Source of the DNA: Mycobacterium sp. shizuoka-1
GTDB lineage: Bacteria > Actinomycetota > Actinomycetes > Mycobacteriales > Mycobacteriaceae
Length of the DNA: 64,000 nucleotides
Assembly (NCBI RefSeq): GCF_002723835.1
Contig: NZ_BEWG01000013.1
Location: forward strand, 61,104-125,103
Direction: 5' to 3'
The notes beneath the pieces were generated by a model that was not told where the DNA came from, searched no databases, and saw nothing but the letters and a program-made list of their open reading frames with translations. This document shows positions 1-8,150 of this stretch, one piece after another. A program made the translations under genes and the position numbers. Position 1 is the first letter of the stretch; every line of letters begins with the position of its first letter.

Positions 1-1224
1 TCACACCTGCACGGGCACGCTGTTCCAGCCCCACTGGAAGCTCGACGGCGGTCGCGACGCCTGCTCGGCGACAACGTGGTAGGCCGGCACGCGGCGCAGC
101 CATTCCTGCAGCATGACCGCGATCTCCAACCGGGCCAAGTGATAGCCCAGGCAGAAGTGCTGGCCGCGACCGAATGCCAACGACCGTGCGATGGGCCTGT
201 CCCAGCGGAACGTCTCCGGCTCGGGGAACTCCCGCTCGTCGGCGTTGGCCGACGCCAGCAAGGTGATGATGCGCTGCCCGGGCCGGATCGTCGTGTGGTG
301 GATAGTGAAGGGCCGCCGTAGGGTTCGAGCGAACCACTGGGCCGGCGCGCAATAGCGGATGATCTCCTCGCGGGCCACCGGCACGGTGGCCGCCGGATCG
401 GCCCGCACCGCGGCCAGCTGGTCGGGATGGCGGCTGAGTTCCCACAGCCCATGGGCGACGATCTTCGGCACCGTCTCGGTCCCGCCGATGAACACCCCCA
501 GCATCTGCACGGCGATCTCACTGTCGGACAGCCTCGACCCGTCCGGCAACTGGTAGGCCAGCAGCTTCTCCACGATCGGCGGCGGGTCGGCGACCGCACC
601 GGCACGCACCCGCTCGACCACCGGGATCAGGTATTCCAGGTAGCCCGGCCTGGCGTTGGCCACCTCGACCCCGCTGCCCGGCTGCGCCAGGCTGCCCGCA
701 TTCACGGTGGCCAGCACGTCGGCAGCCAGATCAGCCGGCACGCCGACCAGTTCGCAGACGACCGTGGCCGCGACGATGCCTGCGTAATCCTGAGTCAGGT
801 CGAAGGAGGCCCGGGGCAGAAGGTCGTCGAGACGCTCGTTGGCCAGCTCCCGGATCCGGTCCTGCCAACCGGCGGCCGACTTCGGCCGGAACTGCCCGGC
901 GGTGCACCGCCGTACCTCGTCGTAGAGCGGAGCGTCGAAGTTGGCATGAAACGGCAAGGGGTGCAAGGGCGGGTCGGCGACCGGCCCGTCGTTGTGGCGG
1001 GCCAGCACCGCGGCGGCCGGCAGCGTCCCCTCGGAAGCCACGAACGTCCCGTCGTTGACCTCGAGCACCTGCCAGACATCGGCGAAACGGGATACCGCAT
1101 ACGTGTCGAGGGCGTCGATGTAATAGAGCGGGTGGTGATCGCGCAGCGTTCGGTAGTACGGCCGCGGATCTGTCATCACCGCCGGGTCGAAGGGGTGGTA
1201 CGAGAAGGACTGTGCCACAGCCAT
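1..1224 (-). CDS. Cytochrome P450
   Basis: A complete bacterial class P450 of 407 residues. It has an I-helix oxygen-activation motif in the form GGTET, an ExxR motif (EIIR) and the heme loop FGRGQHFCLG at about residues 351-360, with Cys358 as the predicted heme ligand. The ATG overlaps the upstream TAA stop as TAATG, so it is probably translationally coupled to the NIPSNAP-like gene. It is the last gene of a four-gene run P450, ferredoxin, NIPSNAP-like, P450, which suggests oxidation of one lipophilic substrate with the ferredoxin as electron donor. The substrate cannot be told from sequence. A further in-frame extension upstream exists but only antiparallels the neighbouring gene. Confidence 0.93.
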   Translation of the reverse strand: MAVAQSFSYHPFDPAVMTDPRPYYRTLRDHHPLYYIDALDTYAVSRFADVWQVLEVNDGTFVASEGTLPAAAVLARHNDGPVADPPLHPLPFHANFDAPLYDEVRRCTAGQFRPKSAAGWQDRIRELANERLDDLLPRASFDLTQDYAGIVAATVVCELVGVPADLAADVLATVNAGSLAQPGSGVEVANARPGYLEYLIPVVERVRAGAVADPPPIVEKLLAYQLPDGSRLSDSEIAVQMLGVFIGGTETVPKIVAHGLWELSRHPDQLAAVRADPAATVPVAREEIIRYCAPAQWFARTLRRPFTIHHTTIRPGQRIITLLASANADEREFPEPETFRWDRPIARSLAFGRGQHFCLGYHLARLEIAVMLQEWLRRVPAYHVVAEQASRPPSSFQWGWNSVPVQV

Positions 1225-1928
1225 TACCGAAGTGGAGACGGGGGCAGTGCTTGCAGAATCGAATCCTCCCAGCCGTCCCGTAACGCCGGTGCCACGCTCA
1301 TCCAGGTGACGATCTCGGCCGGCGGACTGTCTTTCCACGACGGATAGTGGTTCTCGAAGCAGGCCCACCCGTCGTCGAGCGCCCAGTAGTGGATCACCTC
1401 GTTGAACCGGAACGTCGTGATGAACGATCCGAGCCAGCGTTTGCCGGTGCGCTCCGACCACGGGACGTACAGACGTTCCAACTCGCGGATGTAGTCGTCC
1501 TGGCGGCCCGGTTTGGTCTGCATGATCTCCTGGATCACCAGCCCGGCACCGAACTTCGCCTCCGTCAACTCGGCGAGTGTCCGATTGCTGCGGCCGGCGT
1601 ACATGATCCGCCCCTCCCCCGACGCACCGACGCCGGCGAGGTAGTCCGCCCATTGCGCCGCGGCCGCTCGGTGGCTCCCGCCGGTGCTTTGCGCCCGGCC
1701 GATGCGGGCGTAGTCGGCGAACGTGTCGATCTCCCAGATGATCGTCACCTGCGGCCAGTGACCGTTGTACGGCGTGGTCTCCCAGATCGAGAACAGCCGC
1801 GCTCCCAGCTCTTCCATCATCGGGTGATAGACGGCGCTGAACGTCTCGGTGAAGCGGTCGCTACGCTCGCGGCCCAGCGCGACCGTCTCGTGCAGGTACA
1901 GCAGGGTATGGCTGTAGAACTTCTTCAC
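1224..1928 (-). CDS. NIPSNAP-like dimeric alpha/beta-barrel protein
   Basis: A 234-residue cytosolic protein with no signal peptide. It looks like two related ferredoxin-fold (ABM/NIPSNAP-like) halves, about residues 1-95 and 125-220, each with an aromatic-rich strand such as YNGHWPQVTIIWEI and NEVIHYWALDDGW. Such folds occur in small monooxygenases and in proteins of unknown role near P450 genes. It lies 3 bases after the ferredoxin gene and its stop overlaps the next P450 start, so it probably acts in the same pathway. No catalytic residues can be assigned. The family assignment is by eye and moderate; that it is a real gene is well supported by tight packing. Confidence 0.75.
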   Translation of the reverse strand: MKKFYSHTLLYLHETVALGRERSDRFTETFSAVYHPMMEELGARLFSIWETTPYNGHWPQVTIIWEIDTFADYARIGRAQSTGGSHRAAAAQWADYLAGVGASGEGRIMYAGRSNRTLAELTEAKFGAGLVIQEIMQTKPGRQDDYIRELERLYVPWSERTGKRWLGSFITTFRFNEVIHYWALDDGWACFENHYPSWKDSPPAEIVTWMSVAPALRDGWEDSILQALPPSPLR

Positions 1929-1931
1929 CGG

Positions 1932-2126
1932 TCAGTCCTCGACCAGGTGCAGCGCGGCGGCGGGACACTGAATGACTGCCTGCTGCATCCGCGCCCGGTC
2001 CGACTCGGGCCGCTGATCGCCGTGAATGCGGACGCTGCCGTCATCGTCGACCGAGAAGACGTCCTCGGCGATGGTCTCGCAGATACCGTGCCCCGTGCAC
2101 TTGCCCAGGTCCACTTCGATGCGCAT
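1932..2126 (-). CDS. Small P450-partner ferredoxin
   Basis: A 64-residue ferredoxin. The cluster motif is C10-x2-H13-x2-C16 with a final C54-P, so a His stands where the second cysteine of a typical CxxCxxC cluster would be. Mycobacterial P450-linked ferredoxins often have this substituted position and carry a 3Fe-4S or His-ligated cluster. It is likely to pass electrons to one or both adjacent P450s. ATG at 2126 was chosen because a GAGGAC Shine-Dalgarno lies about 10 bases upstream; a GTG at 2144 overlapping the preceding P450 stop (GTGA) is a six-residue-longer alternative. No reductase gene is next to it, so a shared ferredoxin reductase elsewhere is inferred. Confidence 0.9.
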   Translation of the reverse strand: MRIEVDLGKCTGHGICETIAEDVFSVDDDGSVRIHGDQRPESDRARMQQAVIQCPAAALHLVED

Positions 2127-2140
2127 GTACGAACCCGTCC

Positions 2141-3382
2141 TCACCGCACGAACGCCGGGATCCGCTTGATCCCGTGGACGAAACTACTGAGCAGATAGTC
2201 GGGCTCACCGAGTTCGACATCCACTCGGAACAACAACTCGCGGAACAGATTTCTCAACTCTGTGCGGGCGAGCTGGTTGCCGAGGCAGAAGTGCGGGCCA
2301 CCGCCACCGAAGCCGAGGTGCGGGTTCGGCGAGCGCCCCAGGTCGAAGACCTCCGGCCGGTCGAAGGCGGATTCGTCCCGGTTGGCCGAGCAGTAGAACA
2401 ACCCGAGCTTGTCACCGGCAGCCAGGCGCTGGCCCGCGAGGTCGGTGTCCTCGGTGACGATCCGGGCGAACTGCAGCACCGGCGTCGCCCAGCGGATGAA
2501 CTCCTCGACCGCGGGCCCGATCCTGCTGTCGAAGTCGGCCATCAGCCAGGCCCGCTGCTCCGGATTGGCCGCCAAGGCGAGCATCGCGTGCGATGTCGTC
2601 TGCTTGGTGGTGTCGTTGCCGGCCGAGGCGAGCAGGATCAGGAACGCCCCGATTTCCTCGTCGGTGAGCCGGTGCCCGTCGACCTCGGCGTTGACGATGC
2701 TGGTCATCAGGTCGTCGCCCGGATGGCGGCGGCGGAACTTGGCCAACTCGATCCCGGTACCGGCCAACAGAAACATCTCGTTGACGGTGGCTTCGGCCCG
2801 CTCCTCGATGGTGGCGTACTCGTCGTCGCTCATCGAGAACAGCTTCTCGGCGGCCTTGGCCACGGCCTCCCGCTCGGAGTTCGGTACCCCGAGCATCTCC
2901 GAGATCGTCATCATCGGCAGCCGCGCCGAGCAGGCGGCCACGAAGTCAACCTCGCCGGCGCCGACGAGTTCGTCGACCACGGTGGCCGCATTCTTGCGGA
3001 CCTGCTCGTCGATCTGGGCCACGTTGCGCGGGGTGAACGCCGAACTGATCAGCCGGCGGTACGTGGTGTGCTGCGGCGGATCCATCATCAAGAAGAATGT
3101 GGCGATGCGCTGGATCTCGGCGGGCATCGGGTCGAGCGCGATGCCCTGCGCCGAGCTGAACAGTTCTGGATGCAGGCTGACATGCACGATGTCCTCGCGG
3201 CGGGTCAACGCCCAGTAGCCGGGCTCCTCCAGCGGGAACAGCGAGGGAAACGGCTGGTGCCAGGTGAGGCCGTCGGTGGCCCGCAGCGCGGCGAAGGTCC
3301 GATCGCGGATGTCGAAGGGCTGGGCCCAGAATTGCCGCGACGTGATGTCGTGGGTGCTGTACGCACGCTGGTCCCCGGCCAC
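2141..3382 (-). CDS. Cytochrome P450
   Basis: A second complete P450 of 413 residues and the first gene of the cluster. It carries AGNDT in the I helix, EFIR as ExxR, and FGGGGPHFCLG with the heme-ligating Cys366. The MMDPPQHTTYRRL segment is typical of actinobacterial CYPs (the C-helix W/H-x-x-x-R region). It is only distantly similar to the P450 at the other end of the operon, so the two probably perform different steps rather than being recent duplicates. Start is GTG. It is transcribed away from a TetR gene with about 100 bases between them, which makes control by that TetR likely. Confidence 0.94.
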   Translation of the reverse strand: MAGDQRAYSTHDITSRQFWAQPFDIRDRTFAALRATDGLTWHQPFPSLFPLEEPGYWALTRREDIVHVSLHPELFSSAQGIALDPMPAEIQRIATFFLMMDPPQHTTYRRLISSAFTPRNVAQIDEQVRKNAATVVDELVGAGEVDFVAACSARLPMMTISEMLGVPNSEREAVAKAAEKLFSMSDDEYATIEERAEATVNEMFLLAGTGIELAKFRRRHPGDDLMTSIVNAEVDGHRLTDEEIGAFLILLASAGNDTTKQTTSHAMLALAANPEQRAWLMADFDSRIGPAVEEFIRWATPVLQFARIVTEDTDLAGQRLAAGDKLGLFYCSANRDESAFDRPEVFDLGRSPNPHLGFGGGGPHFCLGNQLARTELRNLFRELLFRVDVELGEPDYLLSSFVHGIKRIPAFVR

Positions 3383-3390
3383 GTGCCCAG

Positions 3391-3458
3391 CGTGACATTC
3401 TGCCCAGATTTTGTAAAGACAGTGTTTTCGGTCTCGGATGCGCCAACCGGCGTGACAC
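3391..3458. promoter_or_regulatory. Divergent P450/TetR promoter region with CGTGACA direct repeats
   Basis: The 104-base gap between the divergent P450 and TetR starts contains two copies of CGTGACA, at 3391-3397 and 3451-3457, the second extended to CGTGACACG. They are 60 bases apart, i.e. roughly helically phased. They are candidates for a regulator binding site, but no clear dyad is present and no good -35/-10 pair was found. Weak support. Confidence 0.25.
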
Positions 3459-3486
3459 GTCGGCGTCGACCTGTAATCCTGTACAC

Positions 3487-4035
3487 GTGGGCCAGGCGCA
3501 GGCGGGAAGCACCGCGATACCCGAGGAGGACGAGTCCTCGTCGCGTCGTCGCATCCTCAACGCCACCGCCGAGGTGCTCGCCCGAAACGGCCAGACCAAA
3601 CTCAGCCTCTCCGAGGTTGCCCTGCAAGCCGGCGTCTCGCGGCCCACCCTGTATCGCTGGTTCGCATCCAAGTCCGAACTGCTCGACGCGTTCGGCGCCT
3701 ACGAACGAGAGCTGTTCGACACCGGCATCAGCCGCGCCACCGCCGGGCTGCGCGGCACCGACAAGCTGGACGCGGCACTGCAGTTCATCGTTGCCTACCA
3801 GCAGACCTATTCCGGGGTGCGGCTCATCGACATCGAACCCGAGGTGGTCATCGCCCAGCTGTCGCGGATCCTGCCGGTGATGCGCGCACGGCTGCAACGG
3901 CTGCTGACCGGGCCCAACGCCGAGATCAAGGCCGCCACCGCGATTCGGATCGCGGTTTCGCACTACGTCGTTCGCAGCGACGACGCCGCCCAGTTCCTGG
4001 CTCAGCTGCGCCACGCTGTCGGCATCAAGCAGTGA
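3487..4035 (+). CDS. TetR-family transcriptional regulator
   Basis: A 182-residue TetR protein. Residues about 20-65 form the DNA-binding domain, with the typical helix-turn-helix stretch LSEVALQAGVSRPTLYRWF followed by a variable ligand-binding C-terminal domain. It is divergent from the P450 operon and overlaps the downstream LLM oxidoreductase by GTGA, so it probably regulates both. GTG start; the next in-frame candidates lie inside the conserved N-terminal helix. The inducing ligand is unknown and presumably related to the P450 substrate. Confidence 0.93.
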   Translation: MGQAQAGSTAIPEEDESSSRRRILNATAEVLARNGQTKLSLSEVALQAGVSRPTLYRWFASKSELLDAFGAYERELFDTGISRATAGLRGTDKLDAALQFIVAYQQTYSGVRLIDIEPEVVIAQLSRILPVMRARLQRLLTGPNAEIKAATAIRIAVSHYVVRSDDAAQFLAQLRHAVGIKQ

Positions 4036-4967
4036 CGGCACCCCTGGACATCGGGGTCTACGTCCCGCAGATGGGTTTGTCTTTCGGCGACGTGTTGCAC
4101 CGCGCGAAACGCTGCGAGGAGCTCGGCATCGGCTCACTGTGGCTTTACGACCACATGTACGGCCCCGGACTCCCCGACATCGACTCGCTGGAGGCGTGGA
4201 CACTGGCCACCGCGCTGCTGAGCCGGACCGAGCGGCTGCGCGTCGGACATCTGGTGCTGTGCAACCAATTCCGTCATCCAGCGGTGCTGGCCAAGATGGC
4301 CACCACGCTGGATCAGATCTCCGAGGGCCGTTTGCAGCTAGGCATCGGCAGCGGCTCCCTCGACGACGAACACCACCGGCTAGGACTGGACTGGGGCTCG
4401 TTCGCGCGGCGGTCCGATCGTCTGCGAGAGACCCTCGAGATTCTCACTCAGGCGTTCGCCGAACAGCGGATCGACTTCGCCGGAACGCATTACACGGTCC
4501 ACGATATGCCGATCAGACCCGGGCCGATACAGCAGCCCCGCCCGCCCATCGTGGTCGGCGGGGCGGGCGAGAAGTACACCCTGCCGCTGGTGGCCCGCTA
4601 CGCCGACGTCTGGAACGTCCCCACCTACGCACTGGGCGACATGGTGCGCAAGCTCGCCGTCCTGCGCAGCCTGTGTGACGAGATCGGGCGGGACCCGGCG
4701 ACCATCGTGATGTCGGTGGAGGCCGTGCTGGCCATCGCCCCAGACCAGGCCGCCTTGGGCGATGTCCGGCGGACCGCCGAAAAACGCTTCGGCGCACCGG
4801 GCTTCGGCCTACAAGACGGCGGCCTGATCGGGACGTCACCAGCGATCGTCGACCGGCTCGGTCAGCTGCGCGAGATGGGTTTCGGTCAGGTGGTGCTGTT
4901 CACCCACGACCGGGCGTCGGACGCAACGCTGGAGTTGCTGGCCGGTGAGGTGCTGCCACAACTGTGA
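4032..4967 (+). CDS. LLM-class flavin/F420-dependent oxidoreductase
   Basis: A 311-residue bacterial luciferase-like TIM-barrel protein. Family features include the early LWLYDHMYGPG segment, the strand SEGRLQLGIGSG and the late PRPPIVVGGAGEK phosphate-binding region. In mycobacteria many such enzymes use F420 rather than FMN; which cofactor applies here cannot be decided by eye. It starts with GTG overlapping the TetR stop (GTGA), so it is co-translated with the regulator and likely belongs to the same oxidative pathway as the P450s. It ends 3 bases before the convergent alcohol dehydrogenase. Confidence 0.9.
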   Translation: MTAPLDIGVYVPQMGLSFGDVLHRAKRCEELGIGSLWLYDHMYGPGLPDIDSLEAWTLATALLSRTERLRVGHLVLCNQFRHPAVLAKMATTLDQISEGRLQLGIGSGSLDDEHHRLGLDWGSFARRSDRLRETLEILTQAFAEQRIDFAGTHYTVHDMPIRPGPIQQPRPPIVVGGAGEKYTLPLVARYADVWNVPTYALGDMVRKLAVLRSLCDEIGRDPATIVMSVEAVLAIAPDQAALGDVRRTAEKRFGAPGFGLQDGGLIGTSPAIVDRLGQLREMGFGQVVLFTHDRASDATLELLAGEVLPQL

Positions 4968-4970
4968 GTG

Positions 4971-5981
4971 TCAGTCGAAGGTGACGACGACCTTGTCGGC
5001 CGCCCCCGGTGTCGCGGCTGTGCGCAACGCTTCCTGGACCTCGTCGAAACCGAAGGTGTGGCTGACGATCACCGCGTACTTCTTCCAGTTGGCAACGAGA
5101 TCCTTTGTCACCTCGAATATTTCGGTGGGATAGCCCATCGACCCGACGATGGTGATCTCGTTGGCCATGATGTTGAGGAAATCGACTGCGACCGGCTCCT
5201 TGTGCACCGCCACCACCCCGAATCGGGCACCGCGCTGGGCGGACGCCAGCGCTGTGTTGATCACCGACGGTGCCCCTGCGGCGTCGAGGTAGATGGTGGT
5301 CCCCGACTTCCCCGGCCATTGCGCCTCGCCCTTGCCGTGCAGTTCGACGAGACGCCGCGAGACGTCCTCGTCGGCGGCGTTGATCACCGCGTCGGCACCG
5401 ACGGCGAGCGCTTTGTCCAACCGCGACTCGATCAGATCCACCACCGTCACGTGGCCGACCCCGAGTGACTTGTAGGCCATGGTGGCGCCGAGCCCGATCG
5501 GCCCGGCGCCGAATACCGCGACCCGGTCCGCGGGCGTCGGCGCGGTCTGGTTCACCCCGTGTCTGGCCACGGCCATCGGTTCGTTGAGGGCGGCGACCTC
5601 GTACGGGATCTCGGCAGGGATCACCTCCAAACTCCGGCCCCGCACGGCACTTTCCACCAGCAGATACTCGGCCAGCGCGCCGGTGGCACCGCCGTTGCCG
5701 ATGATGCCGCTCGGCGCGCCGATCGGGTTGATCACCACGTGGTCGCCGACGTGGACGTCGGTGACATCGCGGCCGATCTCGACGACCTCGCCGGCGGGCT
5801 CGTGCCCGAGTGCCATCCGCCCCTGATGCGGCGGCAGCCCGCCCATCGAGATGTACAGCGCATCGGTGCCGCAGACGCCGCAGGCTTTGATCTTCACCAG
5901 GACATCGCCCGGACCGACCTCCGGATCGGGAACCTCGACGACCTCGGTGCTACCGGGCCCGGTCACCATGGTTGCTCTCAC
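4971..5981 (-). CDS. Zinc-type alcohol dehydrogenase (MDR family)
   Basis: A 336-residue medium-chain dehydrogenase. The catalytic zinc site is visible as C34-GVCGTD and GHEPAGE (His60, Glu61), and the NAD(P) Rossmann fold as VAVFGAGPIGLG. The four-cysteine lobe that binds structural zinc in many members is missing: the region after GDHVVINP is a short loop without cysteines. GTG at 5981 was chosen because GAGGA lies 5 bases upstream; longer in-frame forms have no family-like sequence. It likely oxidises an alcohol produced by the neighbouring oxygenases, but that is inference. Divergent from the SDR gene. Confidence 0.9.
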   Translation of the reverse strand: MRATMVTGPGSTEVVEVPDPEVGPGDVLVKIKACGVCGTDALYISMGGLPPHQGRMALGHEPAGEVVEIGRDVTDVHVGDHVVINPIGAPSGIIGNGGATGALAEYLLVESAVRGRSLEVIPAEIPYEVAALNEPMAVARHGVNQTAPTPADRVAVFGAGPIGLGATMAYKSLGVGHVTVVDLIESRLDKALAVGADAVINAADEDVSRRLVELHGKGEAQWPGKSGTTIYLDAAGAPSVINTALASAQRGARFGVVAVHKEPVAVDFLNIMANEITIVGSMGYPTEIFEVTKDLVANWKKYAVIVSHTFGFDEVQEALRTAATPGAADKVVVTFD

Positions 5982-6029
5982 GGAGTCCTCACAGATCCAC
6001 TCGCACAAAGCTTTTCGAATATTCGACGG

Positions 6030-6058
6030 TTGACACCCGTGGTGCCGCGCCCTACCGT
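6030..6058 (+). promoter_or_regulatory. Candidate sigma-70-type promoter for the SDR gene
   Basis: TTGACA at 6030-6035, a 17-base spacer and TACCGT at 6053-6058 match a housekeeping promoter. They lie 48 bases upstream of the SDR start in the divergent gap with the alcohol dehydrogenase. The self-complementary CGAATATTCG at 6016-6025 sits just upstream of the -35 box and could be an operator. Confidence 0.45.
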
Positions 6059-6106
6059 GACCGCTATGGTAAGCCACGCGGCCGCCGGGTCGGCTCGGTT
6101 CGCCCG

Positions 6107-6859
6107 ATGAGCCTCCCCCTGGACGGACGCCGCGTCGTGGTCACCGGCGCGGCCAGCGGGCTGGGTGCCGCAGCGGTCCGGGCGCTGACGGCCGCCGGCG
6201 CGCAGATCGTCGCGACCTACCACCAAACCATGCCGGCCGACCAGGCGCAGGCGACCTGGCTGCCCTGCGACGCCAGGGATCCCGCCGCGGTGGACGCGAT
6301 GATCGACGCCGCGGTGGCCGCGATGGGCGGCCTCGATGTCTTGGTCAACGCGGCAGGCTCGTGGCAGCAGGGCGTCCCGGGCACCATCACCGCCGCCGAC
6401 ATCGACGCCGCGCTGAACACCAACGTCAAGACCACGATTCTGACCAACCAGGCGGCGTACGCGGCGATGCGCCGCACGGGTGGGCGCATCATCAATTTCG
6501 GCTCGGCAGAGGCGGTGATGGGTAGTCCGATCTCGGCGGTGTACGCCGCGGCCAAGGGGGCGGTCGCGGCCTGGACCCGCTCGGCCGCCAAAGCCTGGGC
6601 CGCCGACCGGGTCACGGTCAACGCGCTGGCTCCGGCGATGCAGACCCGGGGTGCCGACCGATTGCGTGAGTTCCTCGGCCCGGACGCGGCACCGTTCATC
6701 GACCAACAGATCAAGGCCACCATTCCGCTGGGTGGCGCGCTCGGCGATCCCGACCGAGACCTCGGGCCGGTCCTGGTCTTTCTGGCCGGCGAGGGTTCAC
6801 ACTTCATCACCGGCCAGCTGATCGCCGTCGACGGCGGGCTGATCATGCTCGGCGGCTAG
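6107..6859 (+). CDS. Short-chain dehydrogenase/reductase
   Basis: A 250-residue classical SDR. TGAASGLG at residues 13-20 binds the nucleotide, NAAG is at 81-84, and the catalytic set is Ser133, Tyr146 and Lys150 (YAAAK). Full length for the family. ATG at 6107 starts exactly before the first beta strand; there is no strong Shine-Dalgarno, so the message may have a short leader. It is divergent from the alcohol dehydrogenase, and the pair may work on related substrates. The substrate is unknown. Confidence 0.92.
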   Translation: MSLPLDGRRVVVTGAASGLGAAAVRALTAAGAQIVATYHQTMPADQAQATWLPCDARDPAAVDAMIDAAVAAMGGLDVLVNAAGSWQQGVPGTITAADIDAALNTNVKTTILTNQAAYAAMRRTGGRIINFGSAEAVMGSPISAVYAAAKGAVAAWTRSAAKAWAADRVTVNALAPAMQTRGADRLREFLGPDAAPFIDQQIKATIPLGGALGDPDRDLGPVLVFLAGEGSHFITGQLIAVDGGLIMLGG

Positions 6860-6911
6860 CGATTTCGGCGCGGAAACAGTCGCTCAGCGAACGAAAGCGC
6901 GCCGAAATCGC
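6859..6911. terminator. Bidirectional terminator-like hairpin between convergent genes
   Basis: A perfect 14-bp inverted repeat: the arm GCGATTTCGGCGCG at 6859-6872 pairs with 6898-6911, enclosing a 25-base loop. The left arm begins at the last base of the SDR stop codon and the right arm ends 4 bases before the FAD monooxygenase stop. There is no U-tract, so it may be a factor-dependent or intrinsic-type mycobacterial terminator, or a copy of a dispersed intergenic repeat. Confidence 0.6.
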
Positions 6912-6914
6912 GAA

Positions 6915-8123
6915 TTATCGACGGGCGAACTCCGGCGCGTGCTCGGGACGAATACCCATGCCCACGAAGTACGCCGGGACGGCCGACAGCCAGGGCAGAC
7001 GGTGGAGCACCGCGCCCATGAACGCCGGCGGCTCGGCGCTGCCCCCGGCCATGACCGGCGCCACCAGCATCCGGTGCATCACCCGCTGGATCGCCTGTGT
7101 CAACGCGGCGGGCGGTAACCGCCTGCGGCGCACCGCAGCGAGATCACCCGGTGTGACGGCACGTCGGCGCAGCGGCTCGGCCAGCAGTCCCGCCGCAGCG
7201 ACCGCATCCTGGACCGCGACGTTGATGCCGACGCCGCCGACCGGGGACATGGCGTGCGCGGCGTCACCGATGCAGAGCAACCCGTCGACGTGCCAACGGT
7301 TCAGCCGGTTGAGACGCACGTCGAGGAACTTCACGTCGTCCCACGACGTCAGGCACGAGACGTCGGCCTCCGGCATCAGCTCGGCGAGTTCGGCTTTGAA
7401 CGTGCCCAGACCTCGGGCCCGCAGCGCGGCATCGCTGCCCTTGGGAATCAGAAACGCGATCTGGAAGTACCCCTCGCGCGGAATCATGATCAACATGCGG
7501 CCGGGATTGAACCGCGGAATCAGGGTGTATTGACCCACCTGTTCTCGCGGCAGCCGGAACCACCAGACATCGAACGGCACGGCGAATTCGCGCGCGGCCA
7601 ATCCGGCGCTGTGCCGCAGGATCGATCCCCGTCCGTCACAGGCCACCGTCAGGTCCGCCCGCAGCTCGCCTTCCCCGTCCGGCGAGGTGTACCGCACGCC
7701 GGTGACCCGGCCGCCGTCGCGCAGCAAGCCGGTCACCTCATGGCACAGCCGCAGCGTGTAGGTGGGCTCGGCCTGGCCGGCATCGGCAAGCAGATTCAGC
7801 AGATCCCACTGCGGCACCATCGCAACATAGGGGTGCGGGGTGCGCAGCCGGCGGAAATCCACCATCGTCACCTGCCGGCCGCCGATGGGGAATTCCGCGT
7901 GATCAACCTTGCTGTGCGGTATCGCGTCGAACCGCCGGCCCAGACCCAACTCGTCAAGCAGCTGCAGAGTGCTGGGATGCACTGTGTCGCCGCGGAAGTC
8001 GCGCAGGAAGTCGGCGTGCTTCTCCAGCACGGTGACCTCGATGCCCGCCCTGGCCAACAGCAACCCGAGCACCATGCCGGCGGGGCCGCCGCCGACGATC
8101 GCACATGTGGTGGAGTCGGTCAT
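6915..8123 (-). CDS. FAD-dependent monooxygenase (PHBH-type)
   Basis: A 402-residue flavoprotein. The N-terminal GGGPAG motif binds the FAD ADP moiety, and GDAAHAMSPVGGVGIN binds the ribityl phosphate, as in p-hydroxybenzoate hydroxylase relatives. It probably hydroxylates or epoxidises an aromatic or isoprenoid substrate with NAD(P)H and oxygen. The ATG at 8123 precedes the first beta strand. It lies 27 bases after the Kup gene on the same strand, so co-transcription is possible although a shared function is not obvious. Confidence 0.9.
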   Translation of the reverse strand: MTDSTTCAIVGGGPAGMVLGLLLARAGIEVTVLEKHADFLRDFRGDTVHPSTLQLLDELGLGRRFDAIPHSKVDHAEFPIGGRQVTMVDFRRLRTPHPYVAMVPQWDLLNLLADAGQAEPTYTLRLCHEVTGLLRDGGRVTGVRYTSPDGEGELRADLTVACDGRGSILRHSAGLAAREFAVPFDVWWFRLPREQVGQYTLIPRFNPGRMLIMIPREGYFQIAFLIPKGSDAALRARGLGTFKAELAELMPEADVSCLTSWDDVKFLDVRLNRLNRWHVDGLLCIGDAAHAMSPVGGVGINVAVQDAVAAAGLLAEPLRRRAVTPGDLAAVRRRRLPPAALTQAIQRVMHRMLVAPVMAGGSAEPPAFMGAVLHRLPWLSAVPAYFVGMGIRPEHAPEFARR

Positions 8124-8150
8124 GGCCTCACCGTAGTCCGCCGGGTATCC

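Noticed and set aside
3383..3486. Steroid-regulator (KstR-type) site in the P450/TetR gap
   Set aside because: No matching dyad was found; only spaced CGTGACA direct repeats are present.
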